Below, one piece after another: positions 1 through 10,671 of a DNA stretch of 64,000 nucleotides. How positions within the stretch are numbered: the stretch's first letter is position 1; every line of letters begins with the position of its first letter. The translations under genes and the position numbers were made by a program. The notes beneath the pieces were generated by a model that was not told the origin of the DNA, searched no databases, and saw only the letters and a list, made by a program, of their open reading frames with translations. The DNA lies in NCBI GenBank assembly GCA_949130495.1, contig OX422213.1, positions 534,186,467 to 534,250,466 on the forward strand, read 5' to 3'. This DNA is from Sambucus nigra (taxonomy: Eukaryota; Streptophyta; Magnoliopsida; Dipsacales; Adoxaceae).

Positions 1-585
1 GGGGAAAGGTTTAGGCCAATTCCTGAGGAGGTGCTGGGGATGACCGATTCTCTGGGTCAAAGCCAATTCTGAGGTCATGAAGATGAGGGTGATCGATTCT
101 GCGGGTTGAAGCTAATTCTGAGGGCTTGAAGATGAGGGTGACTGATTCTGCGGGTCGAAGACAATTCTGCGGTCTTAAGTAAAAGAGGACCAATTTTACG
201 GGCTTAAGTAGAGATGACCAATTCTGCGGGTCGAAGCCAATTCTACGGGCTTAAGGTGAGACGATCAATTATGCGGGTCAAAGCCAATTCTGCGAGCTTA
301 AGGATGAGATGACCAATTATATGGGCTTAAGGTGAGATGACCAATTATGCGGGTCGAAGTAAATTCTATGGGCTTAAGGTGAGATGACCAATTCTGAGGG
401 TCGAAGCCAATTCTGCGGGCTTGAGGATGAGATGACCATTTCTGTGGGTCGAAGCCAATTATGCGGGCTTAAGTAGAGATGAACATTTCTGCAGGTCGAA
501 GACAATTCTGCGGGCTTAAGGTGAGATGACCAATTCTACGGGTCGAAGCCAATTCTGTGGGCTTAAGTAGAGATGTTCTTGGGGA
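1..585. repeat. ~47-bp minisatellite, probably 3' UTR of Tat-1
   Basis: Tandem copies of a unit with two sub-motifs, 'gaccaattctgcgggtcgaag' shortened or varied and 'ccaattctgcgggcttaag', joined by 'gtgagat' or 'tagagat'. Successive 'ga(c/t)caatt' starts at 216, 263 and 311 give a 47-48 bp period, and some units are only ~28 bp because one half is missing. No coding frame persists. Tat-lineage elements are known to carry tandem repeats in the 3' untranslated region; this array lies beyond the integrase end of Tat-1 on its 3' side, which fits. The array runs off the left edge of the window. Confidence 0.8.
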
Positions 586-1145
586 ACTCTGCCAGGGAGA
601 TTTATCTTGTGGTTTTGTTTTGGACTGGGGAGCTGATTGCTTGGGAAAAGCTTTTGTAAAAATTCCACTGGGAGGTGATTAGGTGGCCCATGGTTTTGAT
701 GTATTGCTTGGGGAAATTGAGACCTTTGGGGTATAGGGGGTGATCTTTAAAGATCCTCCGGGGACGTTGCCGGGAGGAATTTTACTTATTTTTTGGGAGT
801 TTGTCTTGAGGTAGTGCAAAATTTTCTTAGTGAAAATGTTCTAAATCCTTCGTGGGATTTTTAGGAATTTTTCAGGGCTTTTTGGTATTTTTTTGTACGA
901 AATTTTAAGGGGGGTTCTTGTCGGCATGATGCAGAGGGTGCCATTCGGCAGTGGCACGGACTTTTGAACTGCGTCAGGAAGGTAAGGGGTTAGTGTCGAT
1001 CGGTGGGTGGGGGGTCAATGCCGATCGGCATGAACCTTGGAATCCTATTTAAAGGGGAAAATTCCCATTATTTTTCACAGCTTCTTGTTTCTTTCTTTCT
1101 GCGATTTTCCTCTGCAAATCGTTCTAGCATTCCGATCTTTAAGAA
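586..1145 (+). promoter_or_regulatory. Upstream region of the plant mobile domain gene
   Basis: Non-coding and rich in G and T. A TATA-like box, TATTTAAAG, lies at 1046-1054, about 100 bp before the ATG at 1146. A perfect 14-bp palindrome, ATGCCGATCGGCAT, lies at 1018-1031 just upstream of it. The arrangement looks like a small promoter for the plus-strand gene. Activity is inferred only. Confidence 0.45.
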
Positions 1146-3211
1146 ATGTCCGCCTTTGTGAGCATTGTAGCGCATAAGGAATGGTTGACTGTTGATGACC
1201 GAGCGAATGGGGATTGGAGGTCCAAGGCGCCTCTTACTTTGGGGAGTGAGAACTCCTTTGACGCATTTGATCTGATTACAGATGAGCGGACCTTGATACG
1301 GGAGACGTCGCGTCATCTATCCTAGAGGGTGGTGAACCCTGGCGGTTATGTAAGTAAATACTTTTGGCATTATTATCTTTTTGATGATTTCTTGTTCCTT
1401 CTTGAATTTTTGACAAGGTTTTTTCTTTTGACAGTCCAATATCTCTTTGAAGAACATGCGTGCCCGTGGGACAATGGGGCTTAAGGATGTCTAGGATCAT
1501 CTTCCACCTGTGGTGTGTTGGATTGTATCCTCAGCGAGTTTTGGGAGGTTGGATAGTATCCTGTGAGCTTTGGGGGAGAGGTGGTGGGATACTACCCACA
1601 CCTTCGATTTTGGCTTTGGGGAGACGACCGTGACTCCTATAGATGTGCAGTAGCTGTTGGGGCTGGATTGCGACGGGGAACAGATAGACGTGGATCGCTC
1701 TCTGCGGGTGAGGCCGGAGGCGACGCTCGGCGATGTAAGGAGGATAGTGTCTGGGGATTCCATCCGGCTATCCTTGCTGAAGGATGTTTTGTTGAGCAGG
1801 GTGATTGATGTGGAGGACGAGCTGTAAGTGAGGCAGATGGCCCGGTTGTTCATATTGTTGGTGCTGGGAGGTTTCTTGGTGGCGTCGAGTGGCGACGTTG
1901 TCCATTTGTGGTTTTTGCCGTATTTGAGGATGTTTTCGAACATCCCTCTCTATGATTGGGGGAGCCTGACTTTGGCGACCCTCTATTTTTCTTTGGATGC
2001 ATTCAACCGGTGTTGTCGGTAAACTTTTACTGGAGCCACGCATCTCCTTGAGGTATTCTTTAATTTGCGCATTTTCTTTTCATACATTCGCATTTTCCTT
2101 ATGTGTCTCTTTTTTATTGTGAATTATTATCTTTGGCAGACGTGGTTCTATGAGGTGATTGGGTGCAATACCCCGCTGATTGCCTTGAAGGACGAGACTA
2201 TTGAGGACTTTTTTCGATTGTATTGATGGAGGAAGGCCAATCGATAGTCGAAGGGATCTCTCTCTCTGGAGGTGATGCGTCAAGTTTTTAACGGCCTGAC
2301 CATTGGTAGGGTAAGACTCTTTCTTTTCGATCTTGATTTTTTCACATTCTGATTCTGAATTGACTTAAGTCTGCTGGGAATTTTCAGGTGACTTTTTACC
2401 CTTGGGGGACAGCCATTCCGGAAACGGGGGCGATCGGGGTGAATGCGCAGATGAGGCCTTTGCTGGCACATGAGTTTGGCCATTCTGGTATCTCGGGGAG
2501 CGGTTGGTTCGGTAGATTATTGAGGAAGATGTGGCGGTGCCACCTGTGCAGCCTTCTATATCTATGAGGCGGGAGCGACTGTTACCGAAGGATGCGAGGA
2601 TAGCGACGATGATCGACGAGTCCTACATGTTGTATACTGATACGGCTGCACCGTATGACTATATGGATTTTGTGACGAGCTGGTTGATGGTGCCCAGCAT
2701 ATATGATACCTTGCATTTCCCTCCTGCGGGTTCGAGTCGGGCTGTGGGGTCTTCCCACAGCGGCGGTGGTCCGTCGGTGTTTATGGCGGCGACGACTTCA
2801 TAGGTCCCCTTTGTGCGACTGCATACCCCTTCATACAACATTCAGCGGGTTGATGGAGGTATGGTGCCTATGTTACACCGTCCTCACGCGATGGATCCGG
2901 AGGAGTTGGGTTTGACAGAGGAGGTTCTCCGTCTTGCAGTACCTTTCTGTTATTTTCTTTCTTTCTTTTCTATTTTGATCCTTTTCTCTTTGATACTGAT
3001 TTTGCCTTTTACTTGTATCAAGTCGATTACTTGCCTGAGGGATATTAGAGACTGGATATCTTCTGCGACTGCCCATATTCGGGTTGTGATCCCGGTTCCT
3101 TCTTATTTGGTGCCTTCTGCTTCGTCCAGGGAGGACTCTGGCTCGGGTAGCGGTGGTGCGTCATCTCATCGTAGGGGAAAGAGAGCACGTCATAGGGGTG
3201 AAAACTCTTAG
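1146..3211 (+). pseudogene. Plant mobile domain (PMD) gene, decayed, five putative exons
   Basis: The protein belongs to the transposon-associated plant mobile domain (aminotransferase-like PMD) family, whose molecular role is unknown. Proposed exons are 1146-1349, 1435-2018, 2140-2310, 2388-2938 and 3023-3211. Introns have GTAAGT/GTAAAC/GTAAGA/GTACCT donors and AG acceptors, and exon junctions 1/2, 3/4 and 4/5 join in phase 0. Recognisable motifs are ERWWDTTHTFDFGFGE with TPIDVQ after it (exon 2), PLYDWGSLTLATLYFSLDA (exon 2) and WYLGERLVR followed by a stop (exon 4). The C-terminus is a Ser/Gly-rich basic tail ending near RRGKRARHRGENS. It is broken by stops at 1323, 1492, 1564, 1651, 1825, 2224, 2245 and 2513, by a frame change near 2480 and by a phase mismatch between exons 2 and 3. 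The gene is antisense to Tat-1 pol and downstream of it, so it is probably an element-borne extra gene. It could instead be a separate insertion. Confidence 0.75.
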
Positions 3212-3821
3212 AGGGGGGTGAAGGGTAGGTGTGAGAGAGAGAGAGAATATGGGTTCGGGCTGAGCCCGTTGTTTTTTTCTTTTCTTTTATTTCCTAAAAC
3301 ATTGATGTAACACAGAGAACAAATATATAAGCAATGCAATGGAGTTTTTTTTATTATCTTTGTTATTAATGGATGAGTGAATGCATGCTTACACGCTTTT
3401 TACTTTGTTGTTGAGACCGTAAAAAGAGATATTTTAGGATTTTGAATGAAGGTTTTAAAAATGAGAAATTATATAGGGGTGGAAGAGGATTTTTGAGATT
3501 CTGTTGAGAATATCAATTTATTTTTATTGAGCTTCTGATTTTGGCAAAAGAGGAAAAAGGAAAATTTCTAAAAATAAGGGGTTGCCGACCGGTAAGACCC
3601 TTGTCCTGCCTATCGACAGTCAAGTCCAGTCCCATCAATTCAAAGCTTTCATTAATGCCCTCTTTAGCCTCTTGTACTTTGTGGGGTAGGATTCCTTTCG
3701 ATTTCTGCAGGGTTCATGTCTTTTGTGAGGGGTTTCAAGTATGAAAAGGGGTAAGGGTGGAGTGTTTCCATCACACCTTCACATTCTTACTTACTCGCCT
3801 ACTATTTCTTAGTCTTGCAAG
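3212..3821 (+). other. Spacer: 3' end of PMD gene and upstream of DUF7745 gene
   Basis: No coding sequence seen. A short GA run sits near 3234-3247, and A/T-rich sequence near 3290-3360 could be the PMD 3' UTR. At about 3583-3615 a segment with 'gccgaccggtaag' and 'cctgcctatcgac' resembles the CCGATCGG-type motifs upstream of the PMD gene and in the Tat-2 LTR. A weak TATA-like TATGAAAAG near 3739 lies about 80 bp before the next ATG. Confidence 0.4.
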
Positions 3822-5108
3822 ATGGCTCTCCCTGGTAGCATTGAGTTTACTAACTACCTCAAAGATTTGGAAGCAATGTGCTCTTATAATGTCGACTACG
3901 ATGCTTTCAACATGTGTTGAGTCTCTTTGTGGCACAATCGGCCCATTGAGTGGAACATGCTGATGGCGGCGGTATAATTTTGGTACCACGATGACCATGT
4001 ATTCCGCTTTGGGCTGGATGAAGTTTGTCCTACCTATAAGGAATTTTCTGCCATGCTAGGGATAAATCCCAGTGTTGCTGTGGCTTTACCTAAATTTTCC
4101 CATTCTCCCAGGGATTTGTTTGCTGTGCTTCTTTGCATTTTGCCTTCGGTGGACAGACCATTGGTTACTGAAGGAATAATCTCCCTTTTGACGGTGTTAT
4201 AGTTCGTGCATTTGCAGGAGACTGGCGGTGCTGGATACGCTGGAGCCGTTGTCCTGGGCTTAGTATCAAAGTTGTTGTAAGTGACTGGGGAACTGCTGGT
4301 GGACCCATAACTTACAGCCATTACCTCCTAGATGTCATACCATAGTAATCCTACGGTGGTGATACTGGTAGAGACTTTGAATGGCCTGGATGCCTGGCGA
4401 GAAGGTCTTTCTGCCTTCCTGAGGGGTAGCGCCGTGATGCTATTCATGTGGTTGTCTGAGAGACTCTGCCTGCTGACTCCTTCGAAATACCCTTTGTCGG
4501 TTGTACCTAGGTTCTTTTTACGCTATTTCATCAGCGTTGGCTTGGATATTGAGAGCTGGGAGAATTGGCTTGTGGAGCACGGGGCTCTAAATTTGTGCTG
4601 GTCAATGCCTTGGTGGGGATAGTTGCTGCCTATTCTAGAGCTGGGAGAATACCCGTATGTCCGAATGGTTGGTCTCAGGCAGACCTCTCTCTATTTCCCT
4701 TAGCGGCTTCTGCATCAATTTGGCTGGGAGTAGGTCATGCCACCTCGAACACTAGACTTCTTTTCGGTAGAAGATTTGAATGAGCGTCTGCGCATACGGC
4801 TTAGCTCTATGTGGGAGAATTAATATATGTTGACCCGTCCTTCTCATCCTGTTGGGAGAGTTTAGCATATCATTAGGGATTATATGAAGTGGTTGTGGAG
4901 GAGAGTAGTCAGCAAGATATTAGCAGTGGAGACTGGAAAAAGGTGGTTTGTTTTGTTTAATACCATGTAGGGAGGTGTGGTAGTTTTTTCGAAGCTGGTT
5001 CGAGCTTATCGATCTATGGAGCGTTTGCGACACTCTATTCAGGTGGGGGAAGCTTGGGGACCCTATGATGCAGATGATGATGACGGAGCGGGATTTTATG
5101 GTAGCTGA
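3822..5108 (+). pseudogene. DUF7745-type plant transposon-associated gene, decayed
   Basis: One reading frame starting at ATG 3822 (MALPGSIEF) can be followed for about 1.28 kb without an indel, but it is interrupted by stops at 3918, 3975, 4200, 4278, 4314, 4329, 4620 and later. The conserved order fits the DUF7745 family, which is plant-specific and of unknown function: a Trp-rich N-terminal stretch (RPIEWNMLMAA), HVFRFGLDEVCPTYKEFSAML, then LVETLNGLDAWREG and MLFMWLSERLCL, then YPYVRMVGLRQTSLYFP. The C-terminus is acidic (DADDDDGA) before TGA at about 5106. It is collinear with the PMD gene and, like it, antisense to Tat-1 pol. Nearly all stops could arise from CAG, CAA or CGA codons by C-to-T change. 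The family call rests on motif recall, not on a search. Confidence 0.65.
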
Positions 5109-5559
5109 GGCTAGGACTCTTGGAGAGTTTATTTTGTAATGGGGAATAAATGTGGGGGTTTTATTTTGGCTTTTTTTTAGGAAGGTATGGGGGGAAGGGA
5201 GTTATCCGTTCCTTTATGTAATTGCACTGCAATTTCTTATTAATGAAATAAATAAGTTTTTGATCAGCCATGTGTGCCTTTTGATGAGTTTTGTATTTTT
5301 GAATTATCTATACCGATCGCTAAGGCATACATAATCCTTTTGTTCAAGTGTGTGTTAGAATGAACTGTCGTTCTCAGAGATAAGAAAAGAATAGTATTTT
5401 GTGAAAAAGAAAGGGTCATTCTCATGTAAGGTGTATGAGATGCCTAGGTACCTCTAGGGTTTTTGAAAAGTTTTAAGTTGTTTGAAAATAGTTTTTTTGC
5501 AGAGGATTAGGCCCACACAGTTCTGGGTATAAGGAAATGAAGTGATTTTTTTTAGAATA
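5109..5559. other. Spacer between antisense genes and integrase end
   Basis: A/T-rich with no convincing coding frame. It holds candidate polyadenylation sequence for the plus-strand gene (overlapping AATAAA-like motifs near 5243-5252). It would be part of the 3' untranslated region of Tat-1. Confidence 0.5.
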
Positions 5560-6960
5560 GAAAGGAGATGAGAAGAGTCGTAGCGCACCGCAATCTCGGA
5601 CTAGGGGTAGAACTTCTTGAGATGGTCCGGGTTGACTGTACGAGCCATCTCTTCCCCATCTAAATTAGTGAGCATGGTAGCACTGCTAGACAAGATCTTC
5701 TTAATAATGTAGGGGTCGCTCCAATTGGGCTTGACTTTCCCTATGGGGTCCCAGATGGGTTCTATGATTTCTTTGAGTGATGGACCACCTTCTCAGATAT
5801 TGCTGTCCTTGACTCTCTTATTGAATGATTGCTCTATTAGGTGATGGTACCCATGTATGTGGTATATTGCTTTTAATCTCCTTTCGTCTAGAAGAGTCAG
5901 CTCATCAAGACGACTTTGGCACCAGTCTTCTTCACTGACCTTGCTTTCAAGCATGACCTGCAGTGAGGGTATTTCCAGATCAACTGATAGGATGGCTTAC
6001 ATTCCATATACTAGAGAGTAAGGGGTAGCCCCAGTAGAGGTTCGGTAGCCTAGAGGGCGTACGGGATTCGTTCGGCCCAATCTCGATAGCTTTCGGTCAT
6101 TTTGTTGATGATGGCTTTGAGGTTCTTATTGCCGGCTTCAACTGCACCGTTGGTCTGAGGTCGGTAGGGAGAAGATTTGTTTCTCTGAATCCCATACTCG
6201 TTGACCACTTCTATAACTTCTGCCTTGAAATGTAACTCGTTATCTGACACCAGCTCGTTCGGGACCCCATATTGGCAGATGATGTTTTTCTTGATGAATT
6301 TATCAACTTTCTTGGCATTCAGCACTGCGTGTGATATGGCTTCGACCCATTTGGTGAAGTAATCAATGTCAACTAGGATGAACTCATGCCCGTTGGAAGC
6401 CTTCGGTGTAACCTTCCCTATGATGTCGATGCCCCAAGTGGAGAACGACCAGGGAGAAGTCATGTTGTATAATTCGCACGGAGGCAGATGCTAAAGGTTG
6501 GAGAACTGTTGGCATTTGAGGCATCTCTGGACATAGGCGGTGCAATCCTGGGTCATGGTGTTCCAGTAGTAGCCTTTTCGGATGATCTTCTTGGCAAGCA
6601 TGTGACCGTTCATGTGGGTCCGAATTCCCCGCTGTGGATCTCCTGTATTATCTTTTCAATGTCAGCCCCTGCGATGCAGTGTAGATGGGTTCCATCAAAG
6701 TTCTTTTTGAGCAGTGCTTTGTGACAAATGATGTACTGGGAAGCCAGTATTCGAATGGTTGCTTGATCTTTCTTGTTGGAACCCTCGGGATACCTACCAT
6801 GCTTGAGGAGGTGCCAAATATCATAGTACCAACAATTGGCTATCTCGAGATCTTCTGTGGTGACGAGATCAATGTGGTAGCAGTGGGTTGGTTTATCTTG
6901 CTTTTGAACAAGAAAGAGGGTCATTGTTATTCCTTCGGGCCTATCGACCATGGAGGCCAA
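5560..6960 (-). pseudogene. Tat-1 integrase (zinc domain, DDE core, C-terminal tail)
   Basis: The integrase would insert the cDNA into host DNA. The N-terminal HHCC-type region falls in 6490-6960; the His pair (H-S-G-E, then H-M-N-G-H) is recognisable around 6600-6640. The core at 6050-6463 is open and keeps the DDE triad: D in WGIDIIG (codon 6425-6427), D in VSDNELHF (6242-6244) and E in GAVEAGNK (6137-6139). The last two are spaced 35 residues, as in DD35E enzymes. The C-terminal part (5560-6049) is interrupted by stops near 5974 and 5793. The zinc domain and core are in different frames or separated by a stop near 6465-6490. The core itself looks intact, but the full protein is not. Confidence 0.8.
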
Positions 6961-7775
6961 GGTAGCAAGGGCATCGTCTAGGTTATTCCTTGCTCAAGGT
7001 AGGTAAGGGAAAGTGATGTCTTGGAATTGGGAGGCTAGCTCTTCTAAGTGGGCATGGAAGGGTTGGAACTTCTCATCCTTAACTCTCCATTTTCTGAGCA
7101 CTTGACCGATGATGAGGGCGGAATCCCTGTAGATGTCTAAGCATTGAATATATTTCTCAAAAGAAACCTTGAGGCCTACCGTGCATGCCTCATATTCATC
7201 TATACTGTTGGTGCAAGGGAAATCCAATTTAATGGCGATGGGAGTGTGGGAGTCTTATGAGGCGATCAGAAGTATCCCAATGCCATATCCCTTTTTGTTG
7301 GTATCACTGTTATAGAACATTTTCCATTGTAGATTGTCCCGGGCATTGCAGAGGATGTTTTTATCCGGGAATTTGGAGATCCAGACATCGGCCTCACCCA
7401 TGGGGTAATCAACGAGTTAGTCAGAGATGAATCTTCCCTTCATATATTTTTGTGTGATGTACACGATATCAAAATTGGCTAAGAGTATCAACCATTGGGC
7501 CATTCGACTGGACCAGGCGGGTTTCTCGAGTAGGTACTTGATGGGGTCCATTCGGGATACAAGTTTAATGGGAAAGGCGAGCATGTAATGCCGCAGCTTT
7601 TGGGTGACCCAGACAAGCACGACACATGCATTTTCCAAAGCAGTGTAGTTGACCTCGTATCCGGCCAATTTGCGACTGGAATAATAAATGGCTCTTTGTT
7701 TACATGAATCTTTAAGGTATTGGGATAGCAAAGCCCCAGCTATAGTATCGGTTATGGTTAGGTATAGGAGCAAAG
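6961..7775 (-). pseudogene. Tat-1 tandem RNase H domains
   Basis: The proximal Ty3-type RNase H is at 7417-7773; readable motifs include TDTIAGALLSQYL, AIYYSSRKLAG, YTALENACVVLVW and KLRHYMLAFPIK, ending SRMAQWLILLANFDIVY. A second, archaeal-like RNase H follows at about 6990-7330, with SIDEYEACTVGLKVS and DIYRDSALIIGQVLRKW. Two consecutive RNase H domains are diagnostic of the Tat lineage. A stop in the 7400-7420 linker separates them, and the DGA motif of the second domain is poorly preserved. RNase H removes the RNA strand during reverse transcription and tRNA primer processing. Confidence 0.78.
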
Positions 7776-8700
7776 GGAGATCAGGCTGTAGTGGTATGAG
7801 TATTGGGGGTTGGGTTAAATATTGTTTGATTCGATCAAAAGCTTCTTGGCAGGCCTCGTTCCAAACTTAGTTGAATCCTTTCGGAGGAGTTTGAAGATAG
7901 GTTCGCAGATGAAGGTTAGCTGGCTGATGAACTGGTTGATGTATTGTAATTTCCCAAGAAAACCTCAGACTTCTTTCTCTATTCGGTGAGGTGGCATTTT
8001 AAGTATGGCTTTAAGCTTGACAAGATCTTCTTTTATCCCTTTCTCACTGACTATTAATCCCAAGAGTTTTCCCCTTGTAACACCGAAGATGCATTTCTGC
8101 GGATTGAGTCTCATCTGATACTGTCGTAGTCATTCGAAGAACTTTGGAAGAGCGGGAACATGGCCTTCTCTAGTCTTGGATTTGATAATCATATCATCCA
8201 CATAGAACTTAACCTCTTTGTGAATCAGATCGTGCAGGATGGTTATGGAAGCCCTCTGGTAGGTAGCCCTAGTGTTCTTGAGACCAAATGGCATAACAGT
8301 GCAATAAAAGGTTCCCTATGGGGTGATGAATGCGGTCTTTTTTTGGTGGTCTGGGTGCATTTTGATTTGGTTGTATCTTGCAAATTCGTCGACAAATGAC
8401 TTGAGAGCAATACTGGTTGTGTTGTCTACGATCATGTCGATATTTGGTAATGGATAATCATCCTTTGGAGAGGATTTGTTCGAGTCTCGGTAGTCTACAC
8501 ACATTCGAAATTTTCCTCCTGATTTCGGCACGAGCACTATGTTCGCTAGCCATGTGGGATATTCGATCACCCAAATGAAACCTATGTTCAACTGTTTGAC
8601 CACCTCTTCTTTAACCTTGAGTGACCATTCGGTGTGGAGCTTTCTCAACTTTTGTTTAGCCGGCTTGCAATCTAGGAGAGTGGGAATCTCATGCTAAGCT
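7776..8700 (-). pseudogene. Tat-1 reverse transcriptase
   Basis: The N-terminal fingers and palm read RMCVDYRDSNKSSPKDDYPLP and SFVDEFARYNQIKMHPDHQ in 8316-8648. The YVDD catalytic box is intact at 8190-8204 (FYVDDMIIKS). Thumb and connection motifs follow (GKLLGLIV near 8050; QLINQ near 7930). Frameshifts and stops at about 8316 and within 7870-8160 split the domain. Of the three RT genes of this type in the window, this is the only one that keeps the second Asp of YVDD. Confidence 0.78.
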
Positions 8701-9640
8701 ATTTCAGGATCAATGCAGGGCATATCATCATAGGACCATACGAAGACATCCACGAATTCCTTTAGAAATTCTTCCAGTTGTGCACGCTCATGCTCGTTAA
8801 GGGTAGCCCCTATCCTAATCTCGTGCAGTTGGCTACTTGAACCGAGGTTAATAATTACAGTTTCTTCTTCATTAACTTGAACGCGGTTATATTGTTTATT
8901 ATTAACCTTATTTAAATCAGTTAAGAATTATTCATTTGCAAAATCATCATCATCAAAAGTTTGATTAGAATCTAAACAGTTAATGTAAGGCACAACAAGA
9001 TACTCAAAATCTTTGTTTATTTCATTGATAGGAAAAACAGCATTAAGAACCTCATCAAAGGAGGACTCGATTACATTTGAACAAGGATAGACAGCAGAAT
9101 AAGAAATGGGGTAAACATTAGGATTATGGGAGGTTTTAGCAGGTAGAACGGGCGCAGCATGCCAATTGAGGAGAGGTATATCAGCAGCTTTAATCAGTTG
9201 GGATGGATCCGATGATGTAGTGCCTGAGTGAACCATGCAGAGTGTTAGCCCCAGTGTTTTTAAGTTAAAGGAATCTTCGGAGTCACCTTCCTCAGTCTCT
9301 TCGATATCTTTGATGAGCGGTTGTACATGGTGTTGGGAACTTTTGTCCCATAGGTAGCTATCTTAAAAAAATATCTCCATTCTAGGCTTCATCTTCTTGT
9401 CTGTATGGCCATAACATGGTTCTGGAAAGCCACAAAAGGGGAAGTCTTCGCTCTCTTTAATGAATCGTCCATTCAAGGAGTCACCTGGGATAGTCTGGAT
9501 GCAGTTTAGTCCTCTCTTTGGTCAAAACTGGCAGATCATTCAGAGCTCTTGTTCTGATGGTTGATACCCCAAACCACAAGCAAGGAAAGCTTTCTTCAGT
9601 TCAATCGGCTCGAGTATCCCTTGTTGTCTTTATCCTAGCC
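8701..9640 (-). pseudogene. Tat-1 protease-to-RT connecting region
   Basis: Positions 8928-9236 encode an Asp/Asn-rich stretch (MVHSGTTSSDPSQLIKAADIP, then INCLDSNQTFDDDDFANE). It matches the corresponding open 246-residue region of Tat-2 (23742-24482) almost word for word. It runs into the RT N-terminal extension with FVWSYDDMPCIDPEI near 8700-8760. A family-specific pol linker of unknown role; broken here by several stops. Confidence 0.6.
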
Positions 9641-10671
9641 CCAGTCCGATCATGAAGTTCATATTTCTGAACATCTGATCACATTGACGTTGCCATGAGG
9701 GTCGTATTCTGGACAAACCCTTTATTTGAAGTCGTCCCCTACCGGGAGTAGGAGTGGTTCAACTCGAAATCTTGATAAGAACATATCATTTTACCCATGC
9801 TATATCTCAATAATTGGACTGCTGGTACTTACACTCTCGGCATTGTCGTCATCGCCTAAAATGGTGATGACTCATCCGTCAGCGAAGAATTTTAATTTCT
9901 AATGGAGTGAGGAAGACACACCCTTGATACTGTAGAGCCAATGTCATTCGAGCAACAAATTGAAATAAGCTGGGATGTCAATAATTTGGAATTCGACGAC
10001 AGGGTTTATAGGGACAACCCCTATTACAAGTTTTATTGATCCCATCACCTCCCGATGGGTATTATCGTAGGAATGCACAGTAGCGGAGGTTGGAGAGAGG
10101 TCTCTTTCTTTCAGTTCTAAACATTTGAAGGTTCTCAGTGGAAGACATTCAAGGCGGATCCATTATCGACAAGAGAGAGTGGTACAACCTTCCCCATAAC
10201 TTCGATGGAAATGTTGAGTGAATGATTCTGGTTTGGCCCAATCTTGGGGATTTCTTCTTCATAAAAGGATATCATTCGGGTAGAGGTCAAGGATCCGACC
10301 AAATTTATCGCTTCTTCTAGTGTGGTAGAAGAAGGAACTATGGGTCCAGTGAGCAACTTGATCAAAGCATTTTTGTACAGCTGATAAGACATGAAAAGCC
10401 CCCATAGAGTGATGTTAGCTTGAGTTTTCTTTAGTTGATCGATGATCTGACTCTCCTCGAGAGTGATCTCTGGCATAGGAAGTTTTTCCATGCCCTGCCC
10501 CTTGTCATTGGCTAGTAGTGAGCTTGGAATCTGGTAATGCCTACCTGATCTGGTCATGTGATTTACTAAAGAAGGAAAGAACATGAATTTAGTTTCCTTA
10601 TCAGCCTTGGGTTTTTTCGCCACCTTGTTTATTTCTCTAGGAAGTTCTTCAAATGATATAATCCCACACAT
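9641..10671 (-). pseudogene. Tat-1 aspartic protease
   Basis: The open segment 10135-10671 ends at the active site, LSLVDNGSALNVFH, in which D-N-G replaces the canonical D-S/T-G, as in Tat-2. A frameshift or stop follows at about 10135. The distal half, with NLLLE and HWLYSIKGVSSSLH-like text, continues in another frame down to about 9640. The protease would cleave the Gag-Pol precursor. The N-terminal part (RSGRHYQIPSSLL) resembles the gag-protease boundary of Tat-2. Confidence 0.72.

Noticed and set aside
1276..2283. Minus-strand frames opposite the PMD gene
   Set aside because: They overlap clear plus-strand exons with conserved motifs and show no domain; antisense shadows.
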